From NCBI RefSeq assembly GCF_047663525.1, contig NC_092602.1, positions 1,743,501 through 1,807,500 of the forward strand: DNA of 64,000 bases. Direction: 5' to 3'. A program made the translations under genes and the position numbers. Positions within the stretch are counted from its first letter, which is position 1, and every line of letters begins with the position of its first letter. The DNA comes from Anas platyrhynchos. Its lineage: Eukaryota; Chordata; Aves; Anseriformes; Anatidae. The notes under the pieces were generated by a model. The model ran no database searches. It was given only the letters and a program-made list of their open reading frames with translations, and was not told the origin of the DNA. This document shows positions 40,279 to 52,000 of this stretch, in pieces.

Positions 40279-41527
40279 GTGAGCTCCCCGAGCCCCACTC
40301 TTGGCATGGGGCCCGCTCTCCCCAAAATTCCCACTCCCCTGCACCCCGTGGCTCCTTTTTTCCCCTTTTTCTGCTCATGCCCTGACTTTTTGGGGTGGCT
40401 GAGGGCTCGGCGGGACGGGGCCGCAGCCACGCGCCGGGGAGGATGCTGCACCCGCAGCACGTCGAGGCTGGAATTTCCTGCGTGGAGGAACTTTGCGTGG
40501 CCAGGCTGAGCCAGGAATGGGGCCGCACAGCGGGGATGGGGACGCGGGGACGGGGACGGCCTCGGTGCCCGTTTGGGCTTCGCTTTTTTGCCACCAGGGC
40601 TGGGGCAGCGGCTGCGCGTTGGCTCCGCTCGCTAACGGTGCCTCAACGCCGCCGCCTTCCCCCCAGGGGCCCCTCCACGGGGTGAAGGCGGCAGAGGGAT
40701 GAAGAAAGAAGCCCCAGACCCCAAAATTTGTCCCCTAAATCCCCACTGGGGGCTGAAAGGGGGGCGGCCAGGCTGCAGAACCGGGGCCGGGGGGGCCGCC
40801 TCGCGCCCCGTGCTCGCTCTGCCCTAACGCAAACCAGATTTCTGCAGCGGGAGTGCGGCCGCCAGCCAAGTCCTGCTGGCTGTGGGGGGGGAGAAAACGG
40901 GGACGGGGTTGGGATTTGGGGGTGGAAGGAGAGGGGGAAGCAGGTCCAGGGGTCCCCGAGGGGATGCTTCGTGTCCCGGCCCTCGTGGTGGCCCCGTGGC
41001 AGCTCCGGCTGGGGACGGTTTGCAGCCGGGGCGAGCGTTGGGAAACGCCGCTCGCGCCGGGGGCCGGCCCCTCGGCAGCTCCGTCTGTGTCAGAGTTTCC
41101 ACTGGAAAAACCTCAATTTTCAGGAATTTTTGACTCGGCCAAGCGGCCGTTGCTGGAAGCCAGCTCTTGGCTCTTGCCCCGGTCACCTCGCCACGCTCGC
41201 AGCGTCCCGGGGACTTGAGCAATCCCAGCCAGTTTCCAGCTATTTTTACAGCGCGGAGTTGCAAAACAAACACAAAGCCCTGCTCGGCCTCGCCGGCGGT
41301 GGGGCGACGAAACCAAAGCTGATTTTTTTTTTTCCTTTTTTCCTTTAATTAAAGAATTCTTAAAGGATTTTCACCCGGGTGGGAGCAGCTGGGCACACGC
41401 TCAACCCTCTGTGCTGGGGACGGAGCCGGGCGCCTGGTTTGGGGCATGCGCATCGAGGCCTTTGCTCGGGGCAGAATTTGGGATTTTTTTTGCTATTTTT
41501 TCACCGTTTTCCCCCTGCTTTCCGCAG
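40279..41527 (+). other. Presumed 5' UTR intron of TMEM119
   Basis: GC-rich, no exon or repeat I can name apart from T-rich runs near 41325-41345 and before the acceptor. Confidence 0.4.
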
Positions 41528-41543
41528 CACGAGTCCCGGGGCG

Positions 41544-42251
41544 ATGGCGGGGTGGCAACTCCTGCTGCTGCTGGTGCTGCTGGTGGTGGTCTCGGCGCAT
41601 GCCGCGGCGCCCCGGCACGCCGCGTTGCTGCCCGACGCCGGCGGCAGCGGGGACGGTGACGAAGTTTCAGCTGCGCCGCCCGCCCGGCCGGTGACAGCGG
41701 GGCCGGGTCCCACAATCGGGGCCACCACGGGGACGGCCGTCACCAACAGCTCAGCGCCGGGCAACGTCCTGGACGGGTTGGTGGATTTCTTCAAGGAGTA
41801 CACGCTGCTGGTGGTGGTGGTGGGCTCGCTGGCCTTCGTCCTGCTCTTCATCGTCTGCGCCGCCCTCGTGGTGCGGCAGAAGCACAAAGCCTCCGCCTAT
41901 TACCCCTCGTCTTTCCCCAAAAAGAAGTACGTGGATCAGCGGGACAAGGCGGGGGGCAGCCGGGCTTTCAATGAGGTGCCCGAAAAAGCTCCGGACCCCG
42001 GCGCCGAGGAACCCCTGGACTGCAGCCGGCAGCTGCAGGCTGACATCCTGGCCGCTGCTCAGAGCCTCAAATCCCCCAACAAAACCCCGCTGGCCAACGG
42101 GGCCAGCGCCCGGGGCGAGCACGAGGAAGAGGAGAAGGAGGAGGAAAAAGGGAAGGAGGAGGAAGAAAGCCAGCCCCCTCCCCAAAACCAAGCTGCAGGG
42201 GGCACGGAGGAGGCCCCCGGGGTGCCCCAAGAAGCCCCCCCCGGTGTCTAA
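41544..42251 (+). CDS. Transmembrane protein 119
   Basis: Single-pass type I membrane protein, a microglia and osteoblast-lineage marker in mammals; its molecular activity is not settled. The 235-residue protein lies in one exon (acceptor CCGCAG|CACGAG at 41527/41528, ATG 16 bases in). Residues 1-20 are a signal peptide, the ectodomain is short with one sequon (Asn68), and the membrane span is about 87-110 ([20 protein letters not shown]). The diagnostic part is the juxtamembrane tail [18 protein letters not shown] (116-132) and [18 protein letters not shown] (161-178), nearly the same as in mammals. The C-terminus is a Glu/Lys-rich, low-complexity tail, shorter than the human one (283 aa). 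The neighbour order SELPLG-TMEM119-ISCU also fits. Confidence 0.96.
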   Translation: MAGWQLLLLLVLLVVVSAHAAAPRHAALLPDAGGSGDGDEVSAAPPARPVTAGPGPTIGATTGTAVTNSSAPGNVLDGLVDFFKEYTLLVVVVGSLAFVLLFIVCAALVVRQKHKASAYYPSSFPKKKYVDQRDKAGGSRAFNEVPEKAPDPGAEEPLDCSRQLQADILAAAQSLKSPNKTPLANGASARGEHEEEEKEEEKGKEEEESQPPPQNQAAGGTEEAPGVPQEAPPGV

Positions 42252-42717
42252 TGGGGCCGCCGCACGGAGGGGCCGTGCCCGTGCCACCGGACTCGGAGTC
42301 GGGCTCGCGCCCGCTCCCTCCTCTCCCCAAACCCCTGAAGACAAAGCATGGCCCCAAGCACCCGGCCCCAAGCACCTGGTGAAGGTTTTGCTGGTGGCCA
42401 GGACCTTCTGTAGGGTTTGGGGTGGTTCTGCAGGGGTTTGGGGCCGTCCCAGCCCACTTCGCCCTCCGCCTGCGGTGCCTGGGGGTGAGGGGAGCGGTGC
42501 CGTGCCCCCCCGGAGGCGTTTTGGTGAGGTCCCCACCACAAAAAAAGGAGGAAAAACTAAACCAGCAGCACCCGGGCAGCAGCAGGAGGATTTGGGGACG
42601 GTGCCCCCATCCCTGCGGTCATACCCCAAACGTCGCAGCCCCTCGCAAAGCACAGGGGAGGGAGAGCTCGGAGCGGAGCTGGATTTTTTGCCTTATTTTC
42701 TGACCCCCTCGGCTCTG

Positions 42718-42723
42718 AATAAA
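42718..42723 (+). terminator. Polyadenylation signal of TMEM119
   Basis: AATAAA 467 bases after the stop codon, followed by GT-rich sequence. The ISCU signal converges from the other strand about 310 bases further on. Confidence 0.75.
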
Positions 42724-43032
42724 GACGTTGCCACGCGCGTTGCCTCTCCCGTGTGTTCCTGAGGCCGGCGCAGCTCGTGCTGGGGGACAGGCGGGGGCAG
42801 CAGGACCCCGTCCCAGCCCTTGCTGCACCCCACAAAGTGGGGGCAAACGGGAGGGTGAGAGGTTCCCCATGTGAAAGTCGTGTCCCCGTTATCCCCCTGT
42901 CCCCATATCCCCGAGCCCCAACCTTTGGGGAGCTTCAAACAGCTTTTTCCCCAATTTGTGCCCCACGTTTGGACCCTCAGGGCGCGTTTTGTCCCTCCCC
43001 ACAGAGCATCAGCAGAGCTGAGGGTTGAACAC

Positions 43033-43038
43033 TTTAAT
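43033..43038 (-). terminator. Polyadenylation signal of ISCU
   Basis: TTTAAT on the plus strand reads ATTAAA on the minus strand, about 530 bases after the ISCU stop. It would place the ISCU and TMEM119 3' ends tail to tail without overlap. Confidence 0.5.
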
Positions 43039-43565
43039 TACAGCTTCCCAATTAACCCCAATCCCCTCCCCGGGGATGAACGAGCAAGGAAGAAGCCCCC
43101 GAGGGCCCGGTTGGGGCTTCCCGGGGCCGTGCTCCCCACGCAGTTCTCGCCCTCGAGGCGTTTCGGTGCCTCCTGGAGAGGAGCTGGGCGCAGGGGGAGG
43201 CGTCGGGGGGGTCGCAGATGGTGAAAGGAAGCTCCGAGAGCTGCAGGCAGCAACCAAACCCCCCCAGGAGCCGCGTGCCGCAGCGACACGCACCCCGAGC
43301 CGCGGCTCTCGCGGGAAGAAGAAGAGCAAGGCAACGCTTCCCACTCAATTCTGCAAAACTTTAGGCAAAACGCCCCATCCTCCCCAAAAACACAGCCCAC
43401 AGCGGCAGGGCTGGCTCTCAGGGAGGTGCAGTCTCTTTCCCTCGGAGGGTTTCAGACCAGTTCGGCTGCAGGAGCAGCGCCGGGCTGTGTGTGGGGTTCC
43501 ACTAAAGCTCGAGTGATTGCACCGCAAATCCAGCAGGAAGGAGGAGAAACCCCCTGCAGCCCCCA

Positions 43566-43657
43566 TCAGTTGGCTTTCTGCTCCGGCTCCTCTTTCTTTG
43601 GGTGCTGCTTCAGCTTGTAGTCGGCCAAGGCGGCCTTGATTGCGTCCTCAGCCAGCA
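43566..43657 (-). CDS. ISCU coding exon 5 with stop (residues 131-160)
   Basis: Acceptor TTCTAG|TGCTGG completes the Met codon; stop TGA at 43568-43566. Encodes LAEDAIKAALADYKLKQ and a Lys/Glu-rich tail slightly shorter than in human. Confidence 0.96.
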
Positions 43658-45585
43658 CTAGAAAAAAAAAAACACGTTTTTTTATTATTTTTTAAATAAA
43701 TACTTCAAGAACAGGTTATTTATAAAAAAAGGTGATGTTAAGAGCAGGAGCAGGCAGCAGGGAGCACGGTGCCTCACAACATCAGGATTTGAACTTTTCA
43801 TTTCTGATTTTCTGATCTCTGCAGGCACCAAAAGATGGAATCGATGTGAAAATTCACAACCAAGGCCTGCACGTAAGCAAGGTTCTCTTGCAGGCCAATC
43901 TTTGCTGCTCCACGTGCAGAAAGTTTATTTAGAGAGCACGCAGCAGCCTCCACAGTGCCCCCAGAAGGCTCTCCCTGCAGTCCAGCTGTTTAACTCTCCC
44001 AGCTCAGCCCCGTACTTACTGGAGCAGTGCAGTTTGACCGGAGGAAGGCAAAGTTCTTTCGCAATATCCGTGTTCTTGATCTTTAACGCTTCGTCGACCT
44101 GAAATGTAGTTAGTGTGTGGTCAGCAGCCACCTCACGCACGCACACACGCCACAGAGGCGCTCGCTGCAAGCTTTAAAGCTCCAGAGCCAACTGAATCGA
44201 CACGGGAAAACATCTCAAACTGCTGGGGGCAATAAGAAATGCTGAGAGCATGATAAGATGTGCAAAGCCTCTCAACATTCCCTGTTTTTTTCTGTACCTG
44301 ACACGCAACAAGTTTAAGGAATACCTCAGACAGAGCAGTGGCAGTAACAAACCACAGCGTGCCAGTGTCACTGCAGGGACTGTCCCCTCCCCGATCCCAA
44401 CAGTCAACTTGAATGCTTAAATACTTCAATATTTAGGCACACAGCACCATTTCCAACCCCTTACCGTCTTCCCTTTAACCCACTCTGTTGCCAGGGAGCT
44501 GGAAGCGATCGCTGACCCACAGCCAAAAGTCTTGAAGCGAGCTTCGACGATCCTGCCGTTCTCGTCCACTTCGACCTGGAAGAACATGGGGAAGAACACC
44601 TCAGCTCCACGAGGCAGAGCCCAGGGCAGCAGGGACAAGCCCTGCCCAGGCTCCAGGGGACATTTTAACATTCGAACGTGCTGACAGGAGAAAGCTGCGT
44701 CACAGCCCTGGCTGAGGGGAGGGAAACAGCAGCAGGCGTGGGCCTCGCAGTGTCCCCATGCTCCCCCTGTGTCAGCCCTGAGGTTCCTCACCTGCAGCTT
44801 CATGACGTCCCCACAAGCCGGGGCGCCCACCAGCCCGGTGCCCACATTCTTGGCGTTGCGGTCGAGGGAACCAACGTTGCGCGGGTTCTCGTAGTGATCC
44901 ACCACCTGGCGGGGCAGAAACAGCACCGTAAAATCATAAAGGTTGGAAAAAACACTCAAGATCACCCCCTCCCACCAATGTCACTCAGCAAGCCGTGCCC
45001 CCAGGCACCACGTCCGACCTCTCCTTGAGCACCCCCAGGGATGGTGACGCCACCACCTCCCTGGGCAGCCCGTCCCAACGCCTGGCTGCTGTTGAGGAGA
45101 AATCTCTCCTTAATTCCAACCTGAACAGCTCGGGGCCATTCCCTCCTCTTTCTGAGAAGAAATCTCTCCTTGTTTGCAACCTGAACAACTCGGGGCCGTT
45201 CCCTCTCCTCCTATCGCTGCTTATCGATGAGGAAAGGCCAACCCCAGCTCCCCGTAAATTCTTACCAAATAATTATAAAGCACAATAAGCTCTCCCCATA
45301 GCCTCTATCCCACCCCCAGCCGCCCCTCACAGGCTTTGTGCCCCCAGCCCTGCCCCAGCCCCACTCCAGGCCCTCAACGCCCTTCTCATAGCAACGACGC
45401 CACAACCCCACACAGCGCCCGACCTCCGGAGCTGCCCCCAACCCCTCCACAACCCCTCCCCGGTTTCTCGGTGCCCTCCGCAGCCCCCAGCCCCTCACCT
45501 TTTTGTGGTAACCCAGCGCCGGCCCCCCCGCCCCGCGCGCAGGCCGCAGGAGCAGCGCCGCCCCCGCCCTCCCCAGCGCCGCCAT
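43566..45585 (-). CDS. Iron-sulfur cluster assembly scaffold ISCU, mitochondrial (whole gene, five coding exons)
   Basis: Scaffold on which NFS1-ISD11-ACP, frataxin and FDX2 build 2Fe-2S clusters in the mitochondrial matrix. Coding exons on the minus strand are 45585-45499, 44905-44792, 44575-44465, 44098-44020 and 43657-43566. Together they give 160 residues. Residues 1-25 are an Arg/Ala/Leu-rich transit peptide ending before Tyr26, the tyrosine at the mature N-terminus. Cluster ligands are Cys60 (GAPACGD, with Asp62), Cys86 (FGCGSA) and Cys129 (KLHCS). LPPVK at 122-126 is the HSPA9 chaperone-binding motif. The cytosolic human isoform uses other first-exon splicing; I see no clear equivalent. 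The gene shares a promoter region with SART3. Confidence 0.98.
44020..44098 (-). CDS. ISCU coding exon 4 (residues 105-131 first base)
   Basis: Acceptor TTTCAG|GTCGAC, donor TCCA|GTAAGT. Encodes KNTDIAKELCLPPVKLHCS with Cys129 and the LPPVK motif. Confidence 0.97.
44465..44575 (-). CDS. ISCU coding exon 3 (residues 68-104)
   Basis: Acceptor TTCCAG|GTCGAA, donor ACG|GTAAGG. Encodes FKTFGCGSAIASSSLATEWV with ligand Cys86. Confidence 0.97.
44792..44905 (-). CDS. ISCU coding exon 2 (residues 30-67)
   Basis: Acceptor CGCCAG|GTGGTG, donor CAG|GTGAGG. Encodes VVDHYENPRNVGS and the first ligand Cys60. Its acceptor lies about 25 bases from the end of a CR1 LINE. Confidence 0.97.
44930..45310 (-). 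mobile_element. CR1 LINE 3'-end fragment in ISCU intron 1
   Basis: About 380 bases match the CR1 3' region: AATCATAAAGGTTGGAA, GCACCCCCAGGGATGGTGAC, CCACCACCTCCCTGGGCAGC, AACTCGGGGCC and a diverged GCACAATAAGCTCTCCCC. Its sense strand is the minus strand, the same as ISCU, and its 3' end (44930) lies about 25 bases before the exon 2 acceptor. A 60-base tandem duplication lies within it at about 45094-45213. It is 5'-truncated, as is usual for CR1. Confidence 0.9.
45499..45585 (-). CDS. ISCU coding exon 1 (residues 1-29)
   Basis: ATG within AAGATGGCGGC; donor AAG|GTGAGG. Encodes the mitochondrial targeting peptide and YHKK. Confidence 0.96.
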
Positions 45586-45880
45586 CTTGCGTCTGGCTGC
45601 GCTCTGCCCTGCCCGCCCTTCAGGACCCCTCCTCAGCGAGGCCCCGAGCTGCCCGCGGCGCCGCCTGTTTCCCGGTCCAACCGCCGCGGGGCAAAACCGG
45701 GCAGCGCTCAGCGCACGGCGGTCGAGGAGCGGTGAGAAACCGGGAGCGGTGCGGGAGGGCTGCGAGGGTTTCTTCTCACGGCGGGTGAGCGGTGGGTGTG
45801 CGCTGCTTTGAGGCAGGCGCGGCGCGGACGGCCCCGGCGGGTGGCTGGAGCGCGGCGGGCGCTGAGGGGAGCTGCATAAG
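45586..45880. promoter_or_regulatory. Bidirectional CpG-island promoter of ISCU and SART3
   Basis: Only 295 bases separate the two divergent start codons, and the whole interval with both first exons is CpG-dense. Both starts lie in the YY1-type motif AAGATGGCGGC, on the minus strand at 45588-45578 for ISCU and on the plus strand at 45878-45888 for SART3. No TATA box is evident, as expected for housekeeping genes. Confidence 0.8.
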
Positions 45881-46075
45881 ATGGCGGCGGCGGGAGCTGA
45901 GGCGGCGGCGGCGGCGGCTGAGGAGGAGGCGGAGGAGGGGGGGAAGCGGAGGCTGCCGCTGCCGGACCCGGAATCGGGCGGTGATTCGGAGGACGAAGGA
46001 GACTCGGACTCGTCAGGGGATGGCGAGGATGAGGAGAAGGAGAACGAGGCCGAGATCCAGCGGCTGGAGGAGCAG
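45881..46075 (+). CDS. SART3 coding exon 1 (residues 1-65)
   Basis: ATG in AAGATGGCGGCG; donor GAGCAG|GTGAGG. Ala/Glu-rich low-complexity start, then acidic EDEKEN-type sequence ending IQRLEEQ. Confidence 0.95.
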
Positions 46076-49000
46076 GTGAGGGGGGTGGTGAGGGGAGGGG
46101 GACCCCAGAGGGACCCTCCCGGTTGCTGTGGGCTCCCTCGGGGCGCCCTCGGCCTTGGCCGTGCTTTTATGGGGTCCCCCGTGGGTCCCGAGGGTTTTAG
46201 GGAGGTCCTGGGGGTCCCCGGTGTGGTGTGGGGCTCGGGGGGGGGGGTCACGGAGCTCTTTCTCCTCAGAGAGCCCCAACGGGCAGGCGAAACGCGCTGA
46301 GGGGCTTTGGGGTCGGTCCCGTTGTTTTCCGTTAAATTTTGGGACACCCAAAACGCCTTAGTTTTATCACAGGAACTGGTCCTTACTCACTTAAAACGCC
46401 CGAGCAATTTTCTGCCGTGCGCCAGGTTTTGGCACCTGTGCTGCCAAGCAGGCTTTAGAGCTCAAAATTTGCTTTTTAGTACAGCTTTAAAGCTCAGTTA
46501 AACTCAAAGTGTGTCTTTATAAGTGTCTGTGGCCTGAAAGTATCCTGTGGGCACCACTGGAGCCAGCTGTGTGCAGGGAGGGAGATGCTGGGCTGGTCGC
46601 ATGAACCCATGAGGAGATTCACGTGCTGTGAGAGCGTGTGGTGTTCTGCTAAATGTTCTCTCACTTCTGCATGTCTGTTGCTTTATGATGCCTTAAAAAT
46701 CCACTTTTATTTTTTTCTTGAAGCTTTCCATCAACGCTTTTGACTACAACTGCCACCTGGACCTGATAAAGCTGCTCCGCCAGGAGGGAGAGCTGGTGAA
46801 GCTGAGGAGAGCTCGCCAGAAGATGAGCGAGCTCTTTCCGCTTACCGAAGGTACGGAGCTCGGCTCGGCTTGCAGCTGCTGCTGCTGCTCAGGGATCAGT
46901 CAGCGATGCACAGGCATTTTGGGGTGAAATCCCCTCGTTTCAGCAGTGAAATATGTTTGTGCGTGGTTTCAAACTCCAGTTTGAGGTCTAAAAGAGCAGA
47001 GCTAAGCTCTGCACGCAGTTGTGGGCAGGCCTTAAAGCGCGTAGTTCTTTTTCTTCCTAATAAACCCAGAGGCAATGTAAATACCACAGAGGCTGTTCCG
47101 CCGGTGTACTTTTAGCCTTGGCAAGGGAAAGTTTCCTTTTATGCGTGTGGGAACGTGCAGCCTATGGAGGCATTTATTGTTTCCTGTAAAATGGGAGGAA
47201 GGTGTGCCACTCAGCAGCTCTTTGGTTGCTGGTGCACTCAGATCTTCTACACAAACTACCAATAACTTGCTGCTTGCAGCTGCAGCTTTCTTTAAATAAC
47301 TGTGTGCTTGTTTTGTACCCAGCTGGAGAGGTCTGTGCCAAAGTCTTCATTCAAATTAATTGTAATTGTGGCTAAAGTTGCTTTTTTCCCCATTGTCCCT
47401 CTCTGTGTTTTTAACTCTGTTATTAAAAACTCCAAACACTTGAACAAACAATTGAGTTTATTTTTTTCTGAGCTTTTTGTGATGGGTTCTGAACTTGTTG
47501 GTTTCAGAAATCTGGCTGGACTGGCTGAAGGATGAGATAAAGATGGCTTCTGAGATCTCGGAGCGAGAGAAAGTTTATGAGCTGTTTGAGAGAGCCGTGA
47601 AAGACTACATCTGTAAGTTCTTAATATTTGTTATAAAACATATTGTTACATTCGGATTACGCCTTTCTAGGGAAATCTTTTCGTTCTAATGCAGAAATTG
47701 CATCAAAAATATTAGCATGGAGTGATCCTCGCTTTGTTCTGAAGTGTTTGAGTTACAGGCCACTTAAAGGCAATGCTTTAAGTACCACTGCAGTCTAAGA
47801 TAGTCTAAGCTAACATTAAAAAATACTTTAAATGCTTTTTTTGCACTTTTCTAATGTCCTTAAGCAGCAAGTATTGTGCTTGGTTAAGGAATGCTTTCTG
47901 CATTACCCACGGTATGTTCTTGAGCTCTTTTTTGAGGAGAATGAACCCTGTTGAGATGCTCACTTCTGTTCTCACCTTCTGTGTTGGTTAGCGCTGCTTT
48001 TGTTGTCGTTTCTGTTATGTGACAGCTCCTAAAACAGCCTGTAGTTGCTGTCCTGGAGGTGGCACTCCTGAAATGCTTTGACGTGGAAGAACCTCGCCGT
48101 GTGGCCCTTGTTAAAGCGAGGGCAGCACGTGGTGGCTTGTCTCTGTCAGGAGCTGCCTGCAGCCATATGCTGCTTCAGAGCACTGCGTGCTGCTTGGGTG
48201 TTGTGGCAAGGTGCTGAAAACGTGATGTTGGAAGGAGCAGAGAAGGACTGGTGTCATCAGAGGGGAATCTCTTCCAGAAAATTCATGTAAAATGTCCCAG
48301 CACGAGCATGGCTGGCACTGCCGGGCGTTGGTGGGAGTAAAGAAAACTGTGTCTTGGTCTACTTGTGTTTGGGGAGCAGAGACCCCTTTCTGCTTTTCAA
48401 GGTCCTTAGCTCATCCGTTTCTCCTAACCTTGTTCAGGTCCTGAAATTTGGCTGGAGTACGCCCAGTACTCGATCGGCGGCATCGGGCAGGAGGGAGGAA
48501 TCGAGAAGGTTCGCTCCATATTTGAGAGAGCCTTAACAGCCGTTGGGCTGCACGTGACAAAAGGAACGGCTCTGTGGGAAGCGTACCGCGAGTTTGAGAA
48601 CGCCATCCTGGAAACAGCACAGGTAAGGCCAATCCCCTGGGCTACTGCAAGTAAAAACCTCTGGTATCGCTTCTGAAGCCACCTTGTGCTGCTTCTTCGT
48701 CAGACACTGAGCAAAGAGGCTGTGGGGTTGCTCAGCTGTTACTTCTCAGCTGTAGAAACTGGCCCTGTGCTCTGGGAAAGGCGTTCTCTGCATTTGTTGG
48801 TGTAATAATGAGTCTGTGCTTAAATAAGATCATAAAATTTCACATCTGGAAGCAAAATTTCTGTGCTTTAGCTTGAGCTGACAAGAATAATGTTAAACCA
48901 ACTAGCTTTACTATTAAGGAGCTTGATTATTAGGCGTTATAATTCTTCCCAGTGAATACTTCTGCACGTAATCGATCGTGTTTACATTTCTAGGCTGTCT

Positions 49001-52000
49001 TCCCCTTCAGCATTGAGCTCATTCATTGTCTCACCCTTTTTGCAACTTAGGGATTCTAGTGTATTACCCCTGGAACATGCAGGCTTGATGTCTACAAAGG
49101 ATAGATACCTTTACAAGATGTCCAGAACATGAATATTTTCATTTCCTTTCAGCTTACTACATAAGATACGTCAGTTAATCACTAATGAAATGCCCTAACA
49201 CAAGGGTAATGGGCGAACACCCTTCCCCTGATAAACAGAAAGGAATCTGGAAGTTTTAAATCATCCGTGCGAGCAGCAGGGATTTATTGAGAAACTCTCT
49301 GGCAGCCCAGTGGGCTTGTGGAATGGCACGATCACACACTGTTTATCTCCAGGTTTTCATTTCCCAATGTGTGCCTCAGCTTTCACTGAGGAACATTTTT
49401 TACATTCACCCAGTTCAAAGCCCAGCAGTTCCTGAGTTTTAGCTTTCACAGCAGCCACCTGAGATGCAAGTTGCCTACGTCTGTGCTTCAAGGCTCGTGT
49501 AGTCATTTGGAGCCCAGATCCCCAGCCCATAAACAATACCCCCTCGTGTTCCTCGGCTCGGGCTTGAGGGAGCTGATTACATTTCAATCCTTTTGTTTGT
49601 AGCCAGCTCCTGGCAGCGTTCCGTCGCCCGAGCAGCAGCAGATGCTCTGCAGCCAGCTTGAGAGGATCCACACGCTGTTCAGGCGCCAGCTGGGGATCCC
49701 GCTGTTAGGTGAGAGCCTTTGCACTGGGGGAGATGGCGTGAATAACCTGGTACAGCGAGGCTTTGGTCGTGATTATTCCTCTGGTAGAGCCACACAAATT
49801 GTGATATCTGAACATTCCTTACTTGGTTACGTTTGCCTGTCTTTGGGGTCCCTTGAATGATGTGCGTTTCCCTTTTATTCAGAAATATTAATTGAAACTT
49901 GGTTTGCCTGTTCCTTCAGTGCATAATTTGAGATCACTTAGGCCATTTAAAGTACAAGTAATTAGTGTGAAACATGACCATCAGGAGCTAGGAATTCAGC
50001 TGTGAAGCTCACTGTACAAGAAGCTTGGTTGGTAGGAAAATAATACGTGCTGACAGCTGGGTTGTTAGTCTGCCGTATCAGGTTCATTTAACTTTAAACT
50101 CCTTGAGTCCCTTTTCTTGGTTCGTTGTCTCCTTCCAGGAGAAGTCGAGGCACAGATCTTTGACTTCTTCATTTACGTATTGGAAGAATCTGGGCTGGCT
50201 TCTGCTTTAAAGACTTGGGAAGATCTTGGGACTTTAGTTCTTGTAAAGCAAAGCCGTTAGCTTTAAAATAACTTGTCCTGAGTTTGTGTTCAAATTACAC
50301 TATATACGATAGTGTACAACCCCCTTAAAGGTGTAGTAGTGTAGCAGTAAATATACAAACAGAAACACTCATTTATTAAAATGAAAAATTGAATTTCATT
50401 TAGTCCATTGATGGCATTAATGATGTGGTTTCATGTCTTCATAGATATGGAGGCCTCATATGCTGAGTACGAGGAATGGTCAGAAGAGCCGATACCAGAA
50501 ACAATAATAAAGAACTACAAAAAAGCTCTGCAGCAACTGGAGAAGTGTAAACCATACGAAGAGGCACTGGTAATGCTTTTACTTTCACGTTGCTGTAAAA
50601 ATAACAATTAATTGGTTTGTGGTGACTTTTTTTCTCTAGTCTGTGAGATAAGGGAGCTCCCTTGAGCATGGTTAGCTGGCTAGCAGCTATGAGCAGTACG
50701 CAAGGCACTTCATAACCAGATGTGCTGGAAACTTTTGAAGCTGCTGATATTTAGAGGCCAAGCTCACGTTTGAAATTTTGCCTGAGACCTACCCTGAGTG
50801 ACAGTTGGGCTGTTTGAATCACACTTCGTTGAGATTTTTATTTTTCCCTTTCCTATTTGTTTTATAGCTGGGTGCTGAGACTCCAAAGCTAGCAGAGTAC
50901 CAAGCTTACATCGATTTTGAGATGAAAGCAGGTGATCCAGCTCGCATTCAGTTGATCTACGAGAGGGCTTTGGCTGAGAACTGCCTTGTACCAGATCTTT
51001 GGGCACGCTACAACCAGTATTTGGTAAGGCAAACAGAAATGTTTGGGGTTTTATCTTCCATTTTTCTTTGTCTTTTTTGTTTTAATATCTTAATGGTTGA
51101 TAAATAACAGGAGGTGTTCTTCCAATCCTGTCACATTGTCTTTAAATTCTCCAGAAGCTGATTTCTACTTCACCTTATTTTCAGTGGTGTATTTATTGAT
51201 TAAGCGAGCGTTTGCTCAGTTTTTCCCCCAGCTTTGTATTTTCTCTGCAGAATTTGTCTTGGGCTCTCTGGCTCACAGGTACTTAAAACTTCGTGTGATT
51301 ATTTCAGGACCGGCAGCTGAGAGTGAAAGAATTGGTCTTGTCTGCTCACGACCGTGCCGTTAGGAACTGTCCCTGGACAGTTGGGCTCTGGATTCGCTAT
51401 CTTCTGGCGATGGAGAGGCACGGAGTTGACCACTGCATTATTTCTGGTAAAGAAATATCTCAGCAAACCTTCTTCACAGTACAGAACCACTTCTTGTTGT
51501 GCCATGAATGATGTGTGACAAGTGGTGACCTGCAGGATTTGGTGTAGCCCTTCTCCAGCAGTCTTAAAGCCAACAAAATTTACAGTAGCGTTCTTCTAGG
51601 GCACAGCTGTTATGGTTGAGTAGCTTTGCTTCTAAGCAAGCTCTTTATTTCAACTTTACTTCAATGTTGCTGAATTAAATGGGCTTTTACATTAAATTCC
51701 TTAAACAATTTACTACATTTAGGGCTTCTTGTGTCTTGTGTTTTCGTTGTCCTGTCTGCTGCAGCTTGTTAACTTTGTCAATAGTTGAAAAGCAAATACA
51801 TGTTTTTTTATTTTTACCCCCTCCCGTTTCTTACAGAAATATTTGAAAAGGCTCTGAATGCAGGTTTTATTCAGGCAACGGACTACGTAGAAATCTGGCA
51901 GGCATATCTTGATTACCTAAGAAGAAGAGTGGATTTTACACAAGGTACATAGATATGTTTGAATAAATATGTGAGTTTTATATATCTGAAACAGTGATGT

